Assembly (NCBI RefSeq): GCF_936916975.1
Contig: NZ_CAKZGO010000004.1
Span: forward strand, 310,001 to 374,000
From: an uncultured Dongia sp.
Lineage (GTDB): Bacteria > Pseudomonadota > Alphaproteobacteria > Dongiales > Dongiaceae
Reading direction: 5' to 3'
DNA: 64,000 nucleotides
Shown: in pieces, positions 1 through 7,603 of the stretch
Layout: each line of letters starts with the position of its first letter
Numbering within the stretch: the stretch's first letter is position 1
Program-made: the position numbers and the translations under genes
Notes under the pieces: model-generated
What the model was told of the DNA's origin: nothing
Seen by the model: the letters and a program-made list of their open reading frames with translations, nothing else
Database searches by the model: none

Positions 1-504
1 ATCGACGACCCGCACCGCCACCGCGGCCTGCGCTCGCGCCCCTTCGATGGCGAAGGCCTGCCCACCACGCAAGCCAAACTGATCGACAATGGCCGCCTGA
101 CCATGTGGCTGCTCGATTGCCGCTCCGCACGGCAATTGGGCCTCGTCTCCAACGGCCACGCCTCGCGCGGCACCTCGAGCCCGCCTTCGCCGGCACCGTC
201 CAACGTGCATATGGCGGCGGGCAAGATCAGCCGGCAGCAGATGATCGGCGAGATCAAACAAGGTCTCTATGTCACCGAGATGATCGGCTCCGGCGTCAAT
301 GGCGTCACCGGCGATTACAGCCGGGGTGCTGCCGGTTTCTGGATCGAGAATGGCGAGCTCACCCATCCGGTCTCCGAAGTGACCCTCGCCGGCAACCTCA
401 AGGACATCTTCAAGAACATCACCGCCGCCAACGATCTTGTCTTCAAATACGGCACCAACGCGCCCACCCTGCGCATCGACGGCATGACCCTCGCCGGTGC
501 TTGA
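1..504 (+). CDS. pmbA: TldE/PmbA family metalloprotease subunit, C-terminal part
   Basis: This is the 3' part of a TldD/PmbA (TldE) gene; the 5' end lies outside the window. The reading frame is open from base 1 and ends at a stop at 502-504. The visible 167 residues include the family's FDGEG block followed by a Leu-Ile-x-x-Gly loop, an SNGHASRG segment, and the C-terminal core with YVTEMIGSGVNGVTGDYSRG and the GFWIENGEL strand. In the family, TldD/TldE form a heterodimeric protease involved in maturation of modified peptides such as microcin B17 and in CcdA turnover. TldE lacks the zinc site of TldD. The GVNGVTGDYSRG block favours the TldE/PmbA branch. It lies 46 bases upstream of ccmA with no obvious functional link. 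Confidence 0.9.
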   Translation: MDDPHRHRGLRSRPFDGEGLPTTQAKLIDNGRLTMWLLDCRSARQLGLVSNGHASRGTSSPPSPAPSNVHMAAGKISRQQMIGEIKQGLYVTEMIGSGVNGVTGDYSRGAAGFWIENGELTHPVSEVTLAGNLKDIFKNITAANDLVFKYGTNAPTLRIDGMTLAGA

Positions 505-550
505 AGGTGGGGGCGCGTAACCTGCTATAGTCCGCGCGGGGGAAGCACAG

Positions 551-1189
551 ATGGGGACAAAGCCGCGGGGCATCGAGCAGGTATTGATCGCCCAGGATCT
601 CGCCTGCCGGCGGGCCGAGCGGCTGCTGTTCCGCAATCTCAATTTCACCTTGGGGTCCGGCCAAGCCTTGCTGCTGCGCGGGCCCAATGGCAGCGGCAAG
701 TCGAGCCTGCTGCGGTTGCTGGCCGGGCTGCTGCCGCCGGAAGAAGGCACGCTGTCATGGCGCGGCCGTCCTGTCTCCACCGACCGCGCGCAATATCGCG
801 GCGACCTTGCCTATCTCGGCCATCTCGATGCGCTGAAGCCGCAATTGCTGGTGCGCGAGAATCTGGATTTCTGGGCCAAGCTCATCGGCGCCACGGTGCC
901 GGTCGAGAACGCACTGGCCAAGGTCGGCCTCACTGCTTGTGCCGAGTTTCCAGCGCAGCAGCTCTCCGCCGGGCAGCGACGGCGCTTTGGCCTGGCGCGC
1001 CTGTTGCTCAAGCCCGTGCCGATCTGGCTGCTCGATGAACCAAGTACCGCGCTCGATGCCGCCGGCCAGAAGCTCGCCCTCGACCTCATCGCGCGGCACC
1101 GCGCCGCCGGCGGCCTTGCGGTGATATCGAGTCACGACGACCTTGCCATTCCGCAAGCCACCTCCCTGCAGTTGGGGGGCGGGTCATGA
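551..1189 (+). CDS. ccmA: Heme exporter ATP-binding protein CcmA
   Basis: ATPase of the CcmAB(C) complex of System I cytochrome c maturation. It drives release of heme-loaded CcmE at the cytoplasmic membrane. The 212-residue protein shows a Walker A motif (GPNGSGKSS, near residues 46-54), the ABC signature LSAGQRRRFGLARL and a Walker B with LLDEPSTAL, then the H-loop His in SSHDD. The length fits CcmA (about 200-210 aa). The stop overlaps the ATG of ccmB by four bases (ATGA), so the two are translationally coupled. The complete ccm set downstream makes the assignment firm. Confidence 0.95.
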   Translation: MGTKPRGIEQVLIAQDLACRRAERLLFRNLNFTLGSGQALLLRGPNGSGKSSLLRLLAGLLPPEEGTLSWRGRPVSTDRAQYRGDLAYLGHLDALKPQLLVRENLDFWAKLIGATVPVENALAKVGLTACAEFPAQQLSAGQRRRFGLARLLLKPVPIWLLDEPSTALDAAGQKLALDLIARHRAAGGLAVISSHDDLAIPQATSLQLGGGS

Positions 1190-1851
1190 ACGCATTTTCG
1201 GCTCTGCTGCGCCGCGATTTGCGTCTCGGTTTCCGTCAAGGAATCGATGCTTTGGTGGTGGTGCTGTTCTTTCTCGCGGCCGGCGCCCTCTTCCCCTTCG
1301 CGCTCGGGCCGGAACCGCAATTGCTGGCCCGGATCGCCGCCGGCATCGTCATGGCGATGGCGGCCTTGGCCTCCCTCCTCTCCCTCGACCGGTTGTTCGC
1401 CACCGATCTCGAGGATGGCAGCCTGGATGCCCTCGCCCTTTCTCCGCTTTCCCTGGAGCTGGTGGCCCTGGCCAAGGTGCTGAGCCATTGGCTGATGACC
1501 GGCCTGCCGCTGCTGGTGGCGGCCCCCGTCCTTGGCCTGCTGCTCAATCTACCGACGGCGCTTTATCCGATTCTGCTGCTGTCGCTTCTCGCCGTGACGC
1601 CGGCACTATCGCTGCTGGGCGGGCTGGGTGCAGCGCTTACCCTGGGTGCGCGGCGGGGCGGCCTGCTGCTGGCCTTCGTCATTCTGCCGCTATTTATTCC
1701 TATCCTGATCCTGGGCATGGGGGCGGTGAGCGCCAGCGCCCAGGGAACCAGCCCGGCCACGGCCCTGGAACTGCTCCTGGCGCTTGATCTTGCCTGCCTG
1801 GCCCTGGTTCCCTGGGCGATGGCGATGGCTTTGCGCCAAGTGTTGCGCTGA
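1186..1851 (+). CDS. ccmB: Heme exporter permease CcmB
   Basis: Integral membrane subunit of the CcmAB transporter. The 221-residue protein has about six hydrophobic segments and an N-terminal block of the form RRDLRLGFRQG. The LFATDLEDGSLDALALSP loop is characteristic of CcmB. It starts at the ATG inside the ccmA stop (ATGA). It is separated from ccmC by a lipoprotein gene at 2123-2851, which is unusual because ccmABCD are commonly contiguous. Confidence 0.95.
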   Translation: MNAFSALLRRDLRLGFRQGIDALVVVLFFLAAGALFPFALGPEPQLLARIAAGIVMAMAALASLLSLDRLFATDLEDGSLDALALSPLSLELVALAKVLSHWLMTGLPLLVAAPVLGLLLNLPTALYPILLLSLLAVTPALSLLGGLGAALTLGARRGGLLLAFVILPLFIPILILGMGAVSASAQGTSPATALELLLALDLACLALVPWAMAMALRQVLR

Positions 1852-2122
1852 AGCCGCGGGCCGGATGTGACGGATCGCACAGGAACGTGTTCGCATTGAA
1901 CAAAACCCCTGATGGGACGACAAACCGATCGATACCCAGCTTTGTGTCTTATCTGCCACAGCTGCGGGCATTTTGACACAGGTCGCGTAATCAAACCCGA
2001 ATCAACGTGGATTCCTTAAGTTGAATCGGCTTATGCTTAATCATCCGGTACTCAAATGCCGGGCGGTCGCGATCCGCTGTCATCGCACCTCTTCACGTGA
2101 ACGTCCCAGGGGGTTTCAAACC

Positions 2123-2851
2123 ATGAACCGTTATTTCAAACTCGCGCTGCTCGGTACGGCTCTGCTTGCCGTCACCGCTTGCGCCGCACCGAACCGCGAA
2201 CCAGATTTGTCGAACATTCAGGCGAATGTCGACAAGACCTACGAAGGCGATTTCGGCGATCTGCTCTATAACCTGAACCAGGCTGGCGACAAGGCCCGCA
2301 CGGCTGAGGAAATCAAGGCGAGCATCGATGCCGACGCGCCCTACCTCTACACCAACCTGCCGCTGCGTCAGGAAGGCGTGAAGCTCGCCGAAGAAGCCGC
2401 CGAGCACCGCGCCAAGGCCGAAGCTGCGCTCAACCGCTTCCTCGACCCGATCCGCGCCCGTCTCGCCTATCTCGAATCGCTGCACGTTCCGCAGGATGTC
2501 GGCCCGCAGAAGACCTCGGTCTACTTCGACACCGGCAGCGCCAAGATTCGTGAGAGCGAAGCCGCGGCGATGACCGATGCTGGCAACTTCCTCAGCCAGT
2601 ATCCGATCGCCCACGTCCAGATCGATGCCTACACCGACACCGTCGGTTCGACCAACTCCAACGCTGCGTTGGCGAAGCGTCGTGCGAAGGCCGTGATGGA
2701 TGCCATGTCCGATGCCGGCGTGCCGCTCGCGGCCGACGTCACCGTCAAGGCCGTTGGCGAAGCCGAAGGCACCGACAACACGGAGAGCCAAGAGAACCGT
2801 CGCGTCGACATCATCGTGCAGCCGCATGGTACCTTCAACAAGGGCATGTAA
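2123..2851 (+). CDS. OmpA-family outer-membrane lipoprotein
   Basis: The product (242 aa from the ATG at 2123) starts with a lipoprotein signal: MNRYFKLALLGTALLAVTAC, lipobox V-T-A-C, lipidated Cys at residue 20. A helical middle region follows. The C-terminal half is an OmpA-like peptidoglycan-binding domain: SVYFDTGSAKIRESEAA, then the IDAYTDTVGSTNSNAALAKRRA core with the Asp and Arg that contact meso-diaminopimelate, and a final NRRVDIIV strand. I preferred this ATG to an upstream in-frame start at 2021 because the signal peptide begins here. The gene sits between ccmAB and ccmC and has its own strong downstream hairpin, so it is probably a separate transcription unit. A Pal/YiaD-like anchoring role is inferred from the domain. 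Confidence 0.88.
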   Translation: MNRYFKLALLGTALLAVTACAAPNREPDLSNIQANVDKTYEGDFGDLLYNLNQAGDKARTAEEIKASIDADAPYLYTNLPLRQEGVKLAEEAAEHRAKAEAALNRFLDPIRARLAYLESLHVPQDVGPQKTSVYFDTGSAKIRESEAAAMTDAGNFLSQYPIAHVQIDAYTDTVGSTNSNAALAKRRAKAVMDAMSDAGVPLAADVTVKAVGEAEGTDNTESQENRRVDIIVQPHGTFNKGM

Positions 2852-2905
2852 GCGCACGACGATCCGACCAGACCTTCTTTGGTCTTTCGGTTGAAGTGTT
2901 AACCC

Positions 2906-2933
2906 AAGGGCGTCACCGCAAGGTGGCGCCCTT
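2906..2933 (+). terminator. Hairpin terminator candidate after the OmpA-type lipoprotein gene
   Basis: A 12-bp stem (AAGGGCGTCACC paired with GGTGGCGCCCTT, one G-T wobble) closes a GCAA tetraloop. It lies 54 bases after the stop codon and is followed by GGCGTTT, so the T-run is weak. A smaller hairpin around 2870-2885 precedes it. Confidence 0.6.
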
Positions 2934-2949
2934 GGCGTTTGTGGGGTTG

Positions 2950-3006
2950 CCCCCCCCTCTCCCTAACCCTCCCCACGTAGGGGGGAGGGTTAGGGAGAGG
3001 GGGGGC
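2950..3006. repeat. GC-rich intergenic palindrome (CCCTCTCCC...GGGAGAGGG type)
   Basis: Long inverted arms of the form CCCTCTCCCTAACCCTCCCC and its complement surround an ACGTA centre. This is the class of dispersed intergenic palindrome seen in many alphaproteobacteria. Related elements occur at 14047-14098, 14161-14183 and 27413-27432 in this window. It sits directly upstream of ccmC and would form a very stable stem in RNA. Confidence 0.75.
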
Positions 3007-3059
3007 CTGCGCCACAGTGCCTCTGGCACTGGACTCCCGGGCCTTGTATAACCGCGGCC

Positions 3060-3800
3060 ATGCATCGCTTCGCCAATCCCGGCCGGTTCCTGCGTCTGGC
3101 CACCCGGATCCAGCCATGGCTTAAAGGCCTGACAGCGCTTGGTTTTGCGTTGGGGCTTTATCTCGCCTTGTGGGGCTCGCCGCCCGATTACCAGCAGGGC
3201 GAGACGGTCCGCATCATGTACATCCATGTGCCGGCGGCCTGGATGGCGCTGCTGGCCTATCTGATCCTGGGCTTGGCCAGCGCCAGCGCCCTCATCTGGC
3301 GCCATCCTTTGGCCGACATCGCGGCCGAGGCGATCTCGCCGGTCGGCGCCGCGTTCACCCTCCTTGCCCTCATCACCGGCTCGCTCTGGGGCAAGCCGAT
3401 GTGGGGGACGTATTGGGTGTGGGATGCGCGCCTGACCTCGTTCCTGCTGCTGTTCTTTCTCTATCTCGGCCACATGGCCCTGCTGGGCGCCTTCGACGAT
3501 CGCGGCCGCGGCCGGCGCTCGGCGGCAGTCCTCGCACTGGTCGGCCTCATCAACCTGCCGATCATCAAGTTTTCGGTCGATTGGTGGAACACGCTGCATC
3601 AGCCGGCCTCGATCGTCCGCATGAACGGGCCCAGCATCGATCCCAGCATGTTGTGGCCGCTGTTCACGCTGGCGGCGACGTTTCATCTTTTTCTGCTGGC
3701 GGTGCTGATCGAGCGCATGCGCACGCTGCTGCTGGAAGCGCGCCTGCGCAATCAGCGCCTCGCCGCCTTCGATCAACTTCAGCCGGGATCGCGCGCATGA
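3060..3800 (+). CDS. ccmC: Heme exporter/handling protein CcmC
   Basis: Membrane heme handling protein that loads heme onto CcmE. The 246 residues contain six predicted membrane helices and the tryptophan-rich WWD-type signature (WGKPMWGTYWVWDARLTS), which binds heme on the periplasmic face. Conserved histidines are present in YIHVPAAW and in WWNTLHQPAS. The length matches the family. Its stop overlaps the ATG of ccmD (ATGA). No clear Shine-Dalgarno is visible before the ATG at 3060. Confidence 0.95.
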   Translation: MHRFANPGRFLRLATRIQPWLKGLTALGFALGLYLALWGSPPDYQQGETVRIMYIHVPAAWMALLAYLILGLASASALIWRHPLADIAAEAISPVGAAFTLLALITGSLWGKPMWGTYWVWDARLTSFLLLFFLYLGHMALLGAFDDRGRGRRSAAVLALVGLINLPIIKFSVDWWNTLHQPASIVRMNGPSIDPSMLWPLFTLAATFHLFLLAVLIERMRTLLLEARLRNQRLAAFDQLQPGSRA

Positions 3801-3970
3801 CCAATTTTGACAGCTTCCTCACCATGGGCGGTTACGCCGCCTATGTCTGGCCGGCCTATGGCGCCGCTGTCGTCATCCTGGCGGCGATCTGGTTCGATAC
3901 CGAACGCCGCCGCCGCGCGGTCGAGCGCGCACTGGCTGCCGGCTATGAATCCCGCGAAGACGATGCGTGA
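3797..3970 (+). CDS. ccmD: Heme exporter small subunit CcmD
   Basis: A 57-residue single-span membrane protein. A short N-terminus with FLTMGGYAAYVWPAYG leads into one hydrophobic helix (AAVVILAAIWF), followed by a basic cytoplasmic tail (DTERRRRAVERAL). This is the CcmD pattern. CcmD stabilises the CcmABC complex and helps release holo-CcmE. The start is fixed by the ATGA overlap with ccmC, and ccmE follows 21 bases after its stop. Confidence 0.92.
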   Translation: MTNFDSFLTMGGYAAYVWPAYGAAVVILAAIWFDTERRRRAVERALAAGYESREDDA

Positions 3971-3991
3971 AGTTATGAAACGCCACTTCCC

Positions 3992-4486
3992 ATGAAGCGG
4001 AAAACCCTGCGGCTTTATCTGGTCGTCATCAGTCTGTGCCTCCTCGGCATCGCGACGACGCTGGTCCTGAACGCCTTCGACCGCGAATTGGTGTTCTTCT
4101 TCAGCCCGAGCGAGATCGTGGCGGAGCAGCCGGTGCCCGGCCGCATCATCCGCTTAGGGGGCCTGGTCGAGACCGGCAGTGTGACGAAGCTCGGCGACGG
4201 CGCCACCTTCAGCTTCCGCGTCACCGATCTCAAGGCCTCGACCACGATCGCCTATCGTGGTGTCTTGCCGGATCTGTTCCGAGAGGGACAAGGTGTCGTG
4301 GTGCAGGGCGCCTTTAACGAGAGCGGAAATTTCGTGGCGAGCGAAGTGCTCGCCAAGCACGATGAAAACTACCTGCCGCCGGAAGTGGCCAAGGCGCTGA
4401 AAGCATCGGGCCGCTGGCAGGAAGGTGCCGGCACCGGCGCAACGCCCGCAGCAAGTCCGGCCCAGGGTGAGGGAACCAGCCAGTGA
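3992..4486 (+). CDS. ccmE: Heme chaperone CcmE
   Basis: Periplasmic heme chaperone anchored by one N-terminal helix (residues about 7-26). The OB-fold domain follows, with the conserved RLGGLVETGSV and FSFRVTD strands. The covalent heme-binding histidine sits in LAKHDENYLPPEV, and the nearby Tyr is the axial ligand. A low-complexity Gly/Ala/Pro tail ends the 164-residue protein. The stop overlaps the GTG start of ccmF (GTGA). It is His-type CcmE, not the rarer Cys-type. Confidence 0.95.
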   Translation: MKRKTLRLYLVVISLCLLGIATTLVLNAFDRELVFFFSPSEIVAEQPVPGRIIRLGGLVETGSVTKLGDGATFSFRVTDLKASTTIAYRGVLPDLFREGQGVVVQGAFNESGNFVASEVLAKHDENYLPPEVAKALKASGRWQEGAGTGATPAASPAQGEGTSQ

Positions 4487-6468
4487 TTACGGAAATCGGC
4501 CATTTTGCCCTGGTATTGGCGTTGGTGCTGGCGATGGCGCAAGCCAGCCTGCCACTCATTGGCGCGCAACATGGCATCCGCGCGTGGATGGCGCTGGCCA
4601 AGCCCGCGGCAATCGGCCAGTTCGTGTTTCTGCTGGTTGCTTTCACGGCGCTGATCCATGCCTTCGTGGTCAGCGACTTTTCGGTCGTCGTCGTCTACCA
4701 GCATTCGCATTCGCAGACGCCGCTCATCTACAAGATCTCCGCCGCCTGGGGCCAGCATGAGGGATCGCTGCTGCTCTGGGTGCTGATCCTGAGCTTCTTC
4801 GGCGCGCTGGTCGCGATCTTCGGCGACAATCTGCCACCGCGCCTGAAGGCACGGGCGCTTGCCGTCCAGGCCATGATCGGCGTCGCCTTCATGCTGTTCA
4901 CGCTGTTCACCTCGAACCCGTTTGCGCGCCTGTCGCCGGCGCCGCTCGAAGGGCAGGAGCTCAATCCGCTGCTGCAGGATCCAGGCCTCGCCTTCCATCC
5001 GCCGATGCTCTATGTCGGCTATGTTGGCTTTTCGATGGCGTTCTCTTTTGCGGTCGCCGCCCTCATCGAGGGGCGCGTCGATGCGGCCTGGGCGCGCTGG
5101 GTGCGGCCCTGGACCTTGCTGTCCTGGACGTGTCTTACCGCCGGCATCGCGCTGGGTGCGCGCTGGGCCTATTACGAATTGGGCTGGGGCGGCTGGTGGT
5201 TCTGGGATCCGGTCGAGAATGCGAGCTTCATGCCCTGGCTGATGGGAACAGCCCTCCTTCATTCCGCCATCGTGGTCGAGAAGCGTGACGCGCTCAAGGC
5301 CTGGACCCTGCTCCTCGCTCTCCTCACCTTCGGCTTTTCCATGCTGGGCACCTTCCTGGTGCGCTCCGGCGTCATCACCTCGGTCCATGCCTTCGCGCAG
5401 GACCCGGCGCGCGGCCTGTTCATCCTCGCCATCCTCGCTCTCGCCATGGGCGGCTCGCTCACCCTCTTCGCCTGGCGAGCACCCGGCATGAAGGCAGGCG
5501 GCCTCTTCGCCCCGGTGAGCCGCGAAGGCTCTTTGATGTTGAACAATCTGCTGCTGGCGACGGCGACCGCCACGGTGCTGCTGGGCACGCTCTATCCGCT
5601 CGCCCTCGATCTCATGGGCGGCGGTTCGGTCTCGGTGGGCACCCCCTATTACACCGCGACCTTCGTTCCGCTGGTGATGCCGCTCATCGTGCTCGCGGGG
5701 ATCGGTCCCTTGATGGGCTGGAAGCGCGGCGACCTCAAGGGCGCGCTGCACCGGCTGTGGGCGGCGGGCTTCCTCGCCATCGCCGCCATGGGTGTGGCGC
5801 TTTGGATCGATTTCGGCCAGCAGGCGCTGGCCGCCGCCGGCATCGGCATCGGGGTCTGGCTGCTGACCGCCACCTTCCTCGAATGGACCAAGCGCATCAG
5901 CCTGTTCCGCATCGGCCTTGGCGCATCGCTCCGCCGCGCTTTCGGCCTGCCGCGCGCCGCCTATGGCATGACCCTTGCCCATGCGGGCCTTGCCATCGCC
6001 ATCATCGGCATCACCGCGGCGAGTGCCTGGAAGAGCGAAGAAATCCGCCAGATGCGTCCCAATGACAGCATCACGATCGGCAGCTTCAGCTATGTGCTGC
6101 AAAGTGTGGCGCCGTCGCGCGGCGAGAACTACATCGCCGAGCGTGCCCATTTCAAGGTGCTGAAGGACGGCCAGTTCTATACCGACCTCTACCCCGAGCG
6201 GCGGCAATACATGGTGCAGCCGATGCCGACCACCGAGGCGGCGATCCAGTCGCATATCTTCGGCGATCTTTACGCCGTGATCGGCGAGGGCGACGGCAAA
6301 GGTGCCTGGACCGTGCGCATATACGAAGAACCGCTGGTGCCGTGGATCTGGTCCGGCTGCCTGCTGATGGTGCTGGGCGGGATCGTCTCGATGAGTGATC
6401 GCCGCTACCGCGTGGGCGCACCCAGCCGCGTGTCGGCGGCGCAGGCAGCACCCGCCGCCGGTGAATAA
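4483..6468 (+). CDS. ccmF: Heme lyase subunit CcmF
   Basis: Large polytopic membrane protein (661 aa) of the System I holocytochrome c synthase. It accepts heme from CcmE and, with CcmH/I, ligates it to the apocytochrome. The periplasmic WWD domain is clear (GWGGWWFWDPVENASFMPWL). Conserved histidines are visible in YQHSHSQTPL and in SVHAFAQDP. The protein begins with a GTG that overlaps the ccmE stop. A strongly conserved C-terminal periplasmic block with the PERRQYMVQPMPTTEAAI segment is intact. Confidence 0.96.
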   Translation: MITEIGHFALVLALVLAMAQASLPLIGAQHGIRAWMALAKPAAIGQFVFLLVAFTALIHAFVVSDFSVVVVYQHSHSQTPLIYKISAAWGQHEGSLLLWVLILSFFGALVAIFGDNLPPRLKARALAVQAMIGVAFMLFTLFTSNPFARLSPAPLEGQELNPLLQDPGLAFHPPMLYVGYVGFSMAFSFAVAALIEGRVDAAWARWVRPWTLLSWTCLTAGIALGARWAYYELGWGGWWFWDPVENASFMPWLMGTALLHSAIVVEKRDALKAWTLLLALLTFGFSMLGTFLVRSGVITSVHAFAQDPARGLFILAILALAMGGSLTLFAWRAPGMKAGGLFAPVSREGSLMLNNLLLATATATVLLGTLYPLALDLMGGGSVSVGTPYYTATFVPLVMPLIVLAGIGPLMGWKRGDLKGALHRLWAAGFLAIAAMGVALWIDFGQQALAAAGIGIGVWLLTATFLEWTKRISLFRIGLGASLRRAFGLPRAAYGMTLAHAGLAIAIIGITAASAWKSEEIRQMRPNDSITIGSFSYVLQSVAPSRGENYIAERAHFKVLKDGQFYTDLYPERRQYMVQPMPTTEAAIQSHIFGDLYAVIGEGDGKGAWTVRIYEEPLVPWIWSGCLLMVLGGIVSMSDRRYRVGAPSRVSAAQAAPAAGE

Positions 6469-6497
6469 GTAAGCTGGCGAATAGTCAAAAGAGGTCG

Positions 6498-7040
6498 ATG
6501 ATACCCATGCGTCGCTTGTTCTTCATCCTGCCGCTGCTGTGCCTGGCAGGTCTCGTCATATTGTTCTGGCGCGGGCTCGACCCGGCGCGCGATCCGTCCA
6601 GCCTGCCCTCCGCCCTCATCGGACAGAAGGTGGCCGAGATCACCCTGCCGGGCCTGGGTGACCGTCCCGGCATCGCCAGCACCGATTTCGCGGGTGAGAT
6701 CACGGTGCTGAATTTCTTCGCCTCGTGGTGCGCGCCGTGTCGCGCCGAACATCCGCTGATCAAGGAGTTGGCATCGCTGCCGGGCATCCGCGTGGTCGGC
6801 ATCACCTTCAAGGACACACCGGCGGATTCGGAGAAATATCTCGCCGAGCTCGGCAACCCGTATCTGGCGATCGGCGTCGATGACAGTGGTCGCGCCGGCA
6901 TGGAATTTGGCCTGACCGGTGTGCCGGAAACCTATGTCATCGACCGCGAGGGCATCATCCGCTATCGCCTGGCGCAGCCGCTCGATGCCGGCCGCCTGGA
7001 AAAAGAACTGAAGCCGCTGCTGGCGGAGCTCACCAAGTGA
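6498..7040 (+). CDS. ccmG: Thiol:disulfide interchange protein CcmG/DsbE
   Basis: Membrane-anchored periplasmic thioredoxin that reduces the apocytochrome CxxCH cysteines before heme attachment. One N-terminal anchor helix is followed by a thioredoxin fold with the redox motif WCAPC (in NFFASWCAPCRAEHP), the acidic GITFKD segment and the cis-Pro loop GVPETYVID. The length of 180 aa is normal. Two starts are possible: the ATG at 6498 lies only 3 bases after GAGG, and the ATG at 6507 lies 12 bases after it. Its stop overlaps the GTG start of ccmH. Confidence 0.95.
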   Translation: MIPMRRLFFILPLLCLAGLVILFWRGLDPARDPSSLPSALIGQKVAEITLPGLGDRPGIASTDFAGEITVLNFFASWCAPCRAEHPLIKELASLPGIRVVGITFKDTPADSEKYLAELGNPYLAIGVDDSGRAGMEFGLTGVPETYVIDREGIIRYRLAQPLDAGRLEKELKPLLAELTK

Positions 7041-7603
7041 GGCATTGGCCACAGAAAGCGCTGCTAGCGCTGCTGCTGCTGTGCCTGCTCTCCGGGGCCA
7101 ATCTGGTACTGCCTTCGTATGCCCTGGCGCAGGCCGAACTGCCGGATGTGCCGCTCGCTGACACGGCTCTGGAGGCACGCGCGCGCAAGCTGATGAAGGA
7201 TGTGCGCTGCGTGGTCTGCCAGGCGCAATCGATCGACGAATCCGATGCCGGCATCGCCAACGACATGCGCCGGTTGATCCGCAGCGAGATCGCGTCAGGC
7301 AAGTCTGATGACGAAATCCGGCATTATCTCGCCGCGCGCTATGGCGATTTTGTGCTGTTCAAGCCACCCTTCAAGGCCAGCACCGCGCTGCTCTGGGCGG
7401 GGCCCTTCCTGCTGCTGGGGCTGGGCGCCGTGATCATGGTGATGTTCTTCCGCAAGCGCACCACCACGCTGGCGCCTGGTAGCCTCAGCGCCGAGGAGAT
7501 GCGCCGGGTCGAAGCCGCCTTGCAAGAGGGCCCCTTGCAAGAGCCCCCCTTGCAACAGACTGGCGAACCCGCCACAAGACCCGATCACGGGAGTGGCGCA
7601 TGA
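7037..7603 (+). CDS. ccmH: Cytochrome c maturation protein CcmH (CycL-type)
   Basis: Membrane-anchored thiol-disulfide protein that works with CcmG on the apocytochrome. It has a signal sequence (ending near SYALA), then the redox motif VRCVVCQ in the family's RCxxC form. The three-helix domain follows (SDDEIRHYLAARYGDFVLFKPPF), then one membrane helix. The C-terminal tail carries three copies of a Leu-Gln-Glu-x-Pro unit coded by a 15-base tandem repeat. This is the short alphaproteobacterial form with a separate CcmI. GTG start inside the ccmG stop. Confidence 0.94.
   Translation: MRHWPQKALLALLLLCLLSGANLVLPSYALAQAELPDVPLADTALEARARKLMKDVRCVVCQAQSIDESDAGIANDMRRLIRSEIASGKSDDEIRHYLAARYGDFVLFKPPFKASTALLWAGPFLLLGLGAVIMVMFFRKRTTTLAPGSLSAEEMRRVEAALQEGPLQEPPLQQTGEPATRPDHGSGA
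7519..7558 (+). repeat. 15-base tandem repeat inside the 3' part of ccmH
   Basis: CTTGCAAGAG followed by five G/C bases occurs at 7519 and 7534, and CTTGCAACAG at 7549. It keeps the frame and encodes a repeated LQE-x-P tail, a site likely to vary in copy number between strains. Confidence 0.7.

Noticed and set aside
1973-2001. TTGACA box upstream of the lipoprotein gene as a promoter
   Set aside because: No acceptable -10 box is found at 16-18 bases; left unannotated.
4369-6255. Long minus-strand open frame over ccmF
   Set aside because: Low-complexity Arg/Gln/Glu-rich translation with no motif; ccmF on the plus strand is certain.
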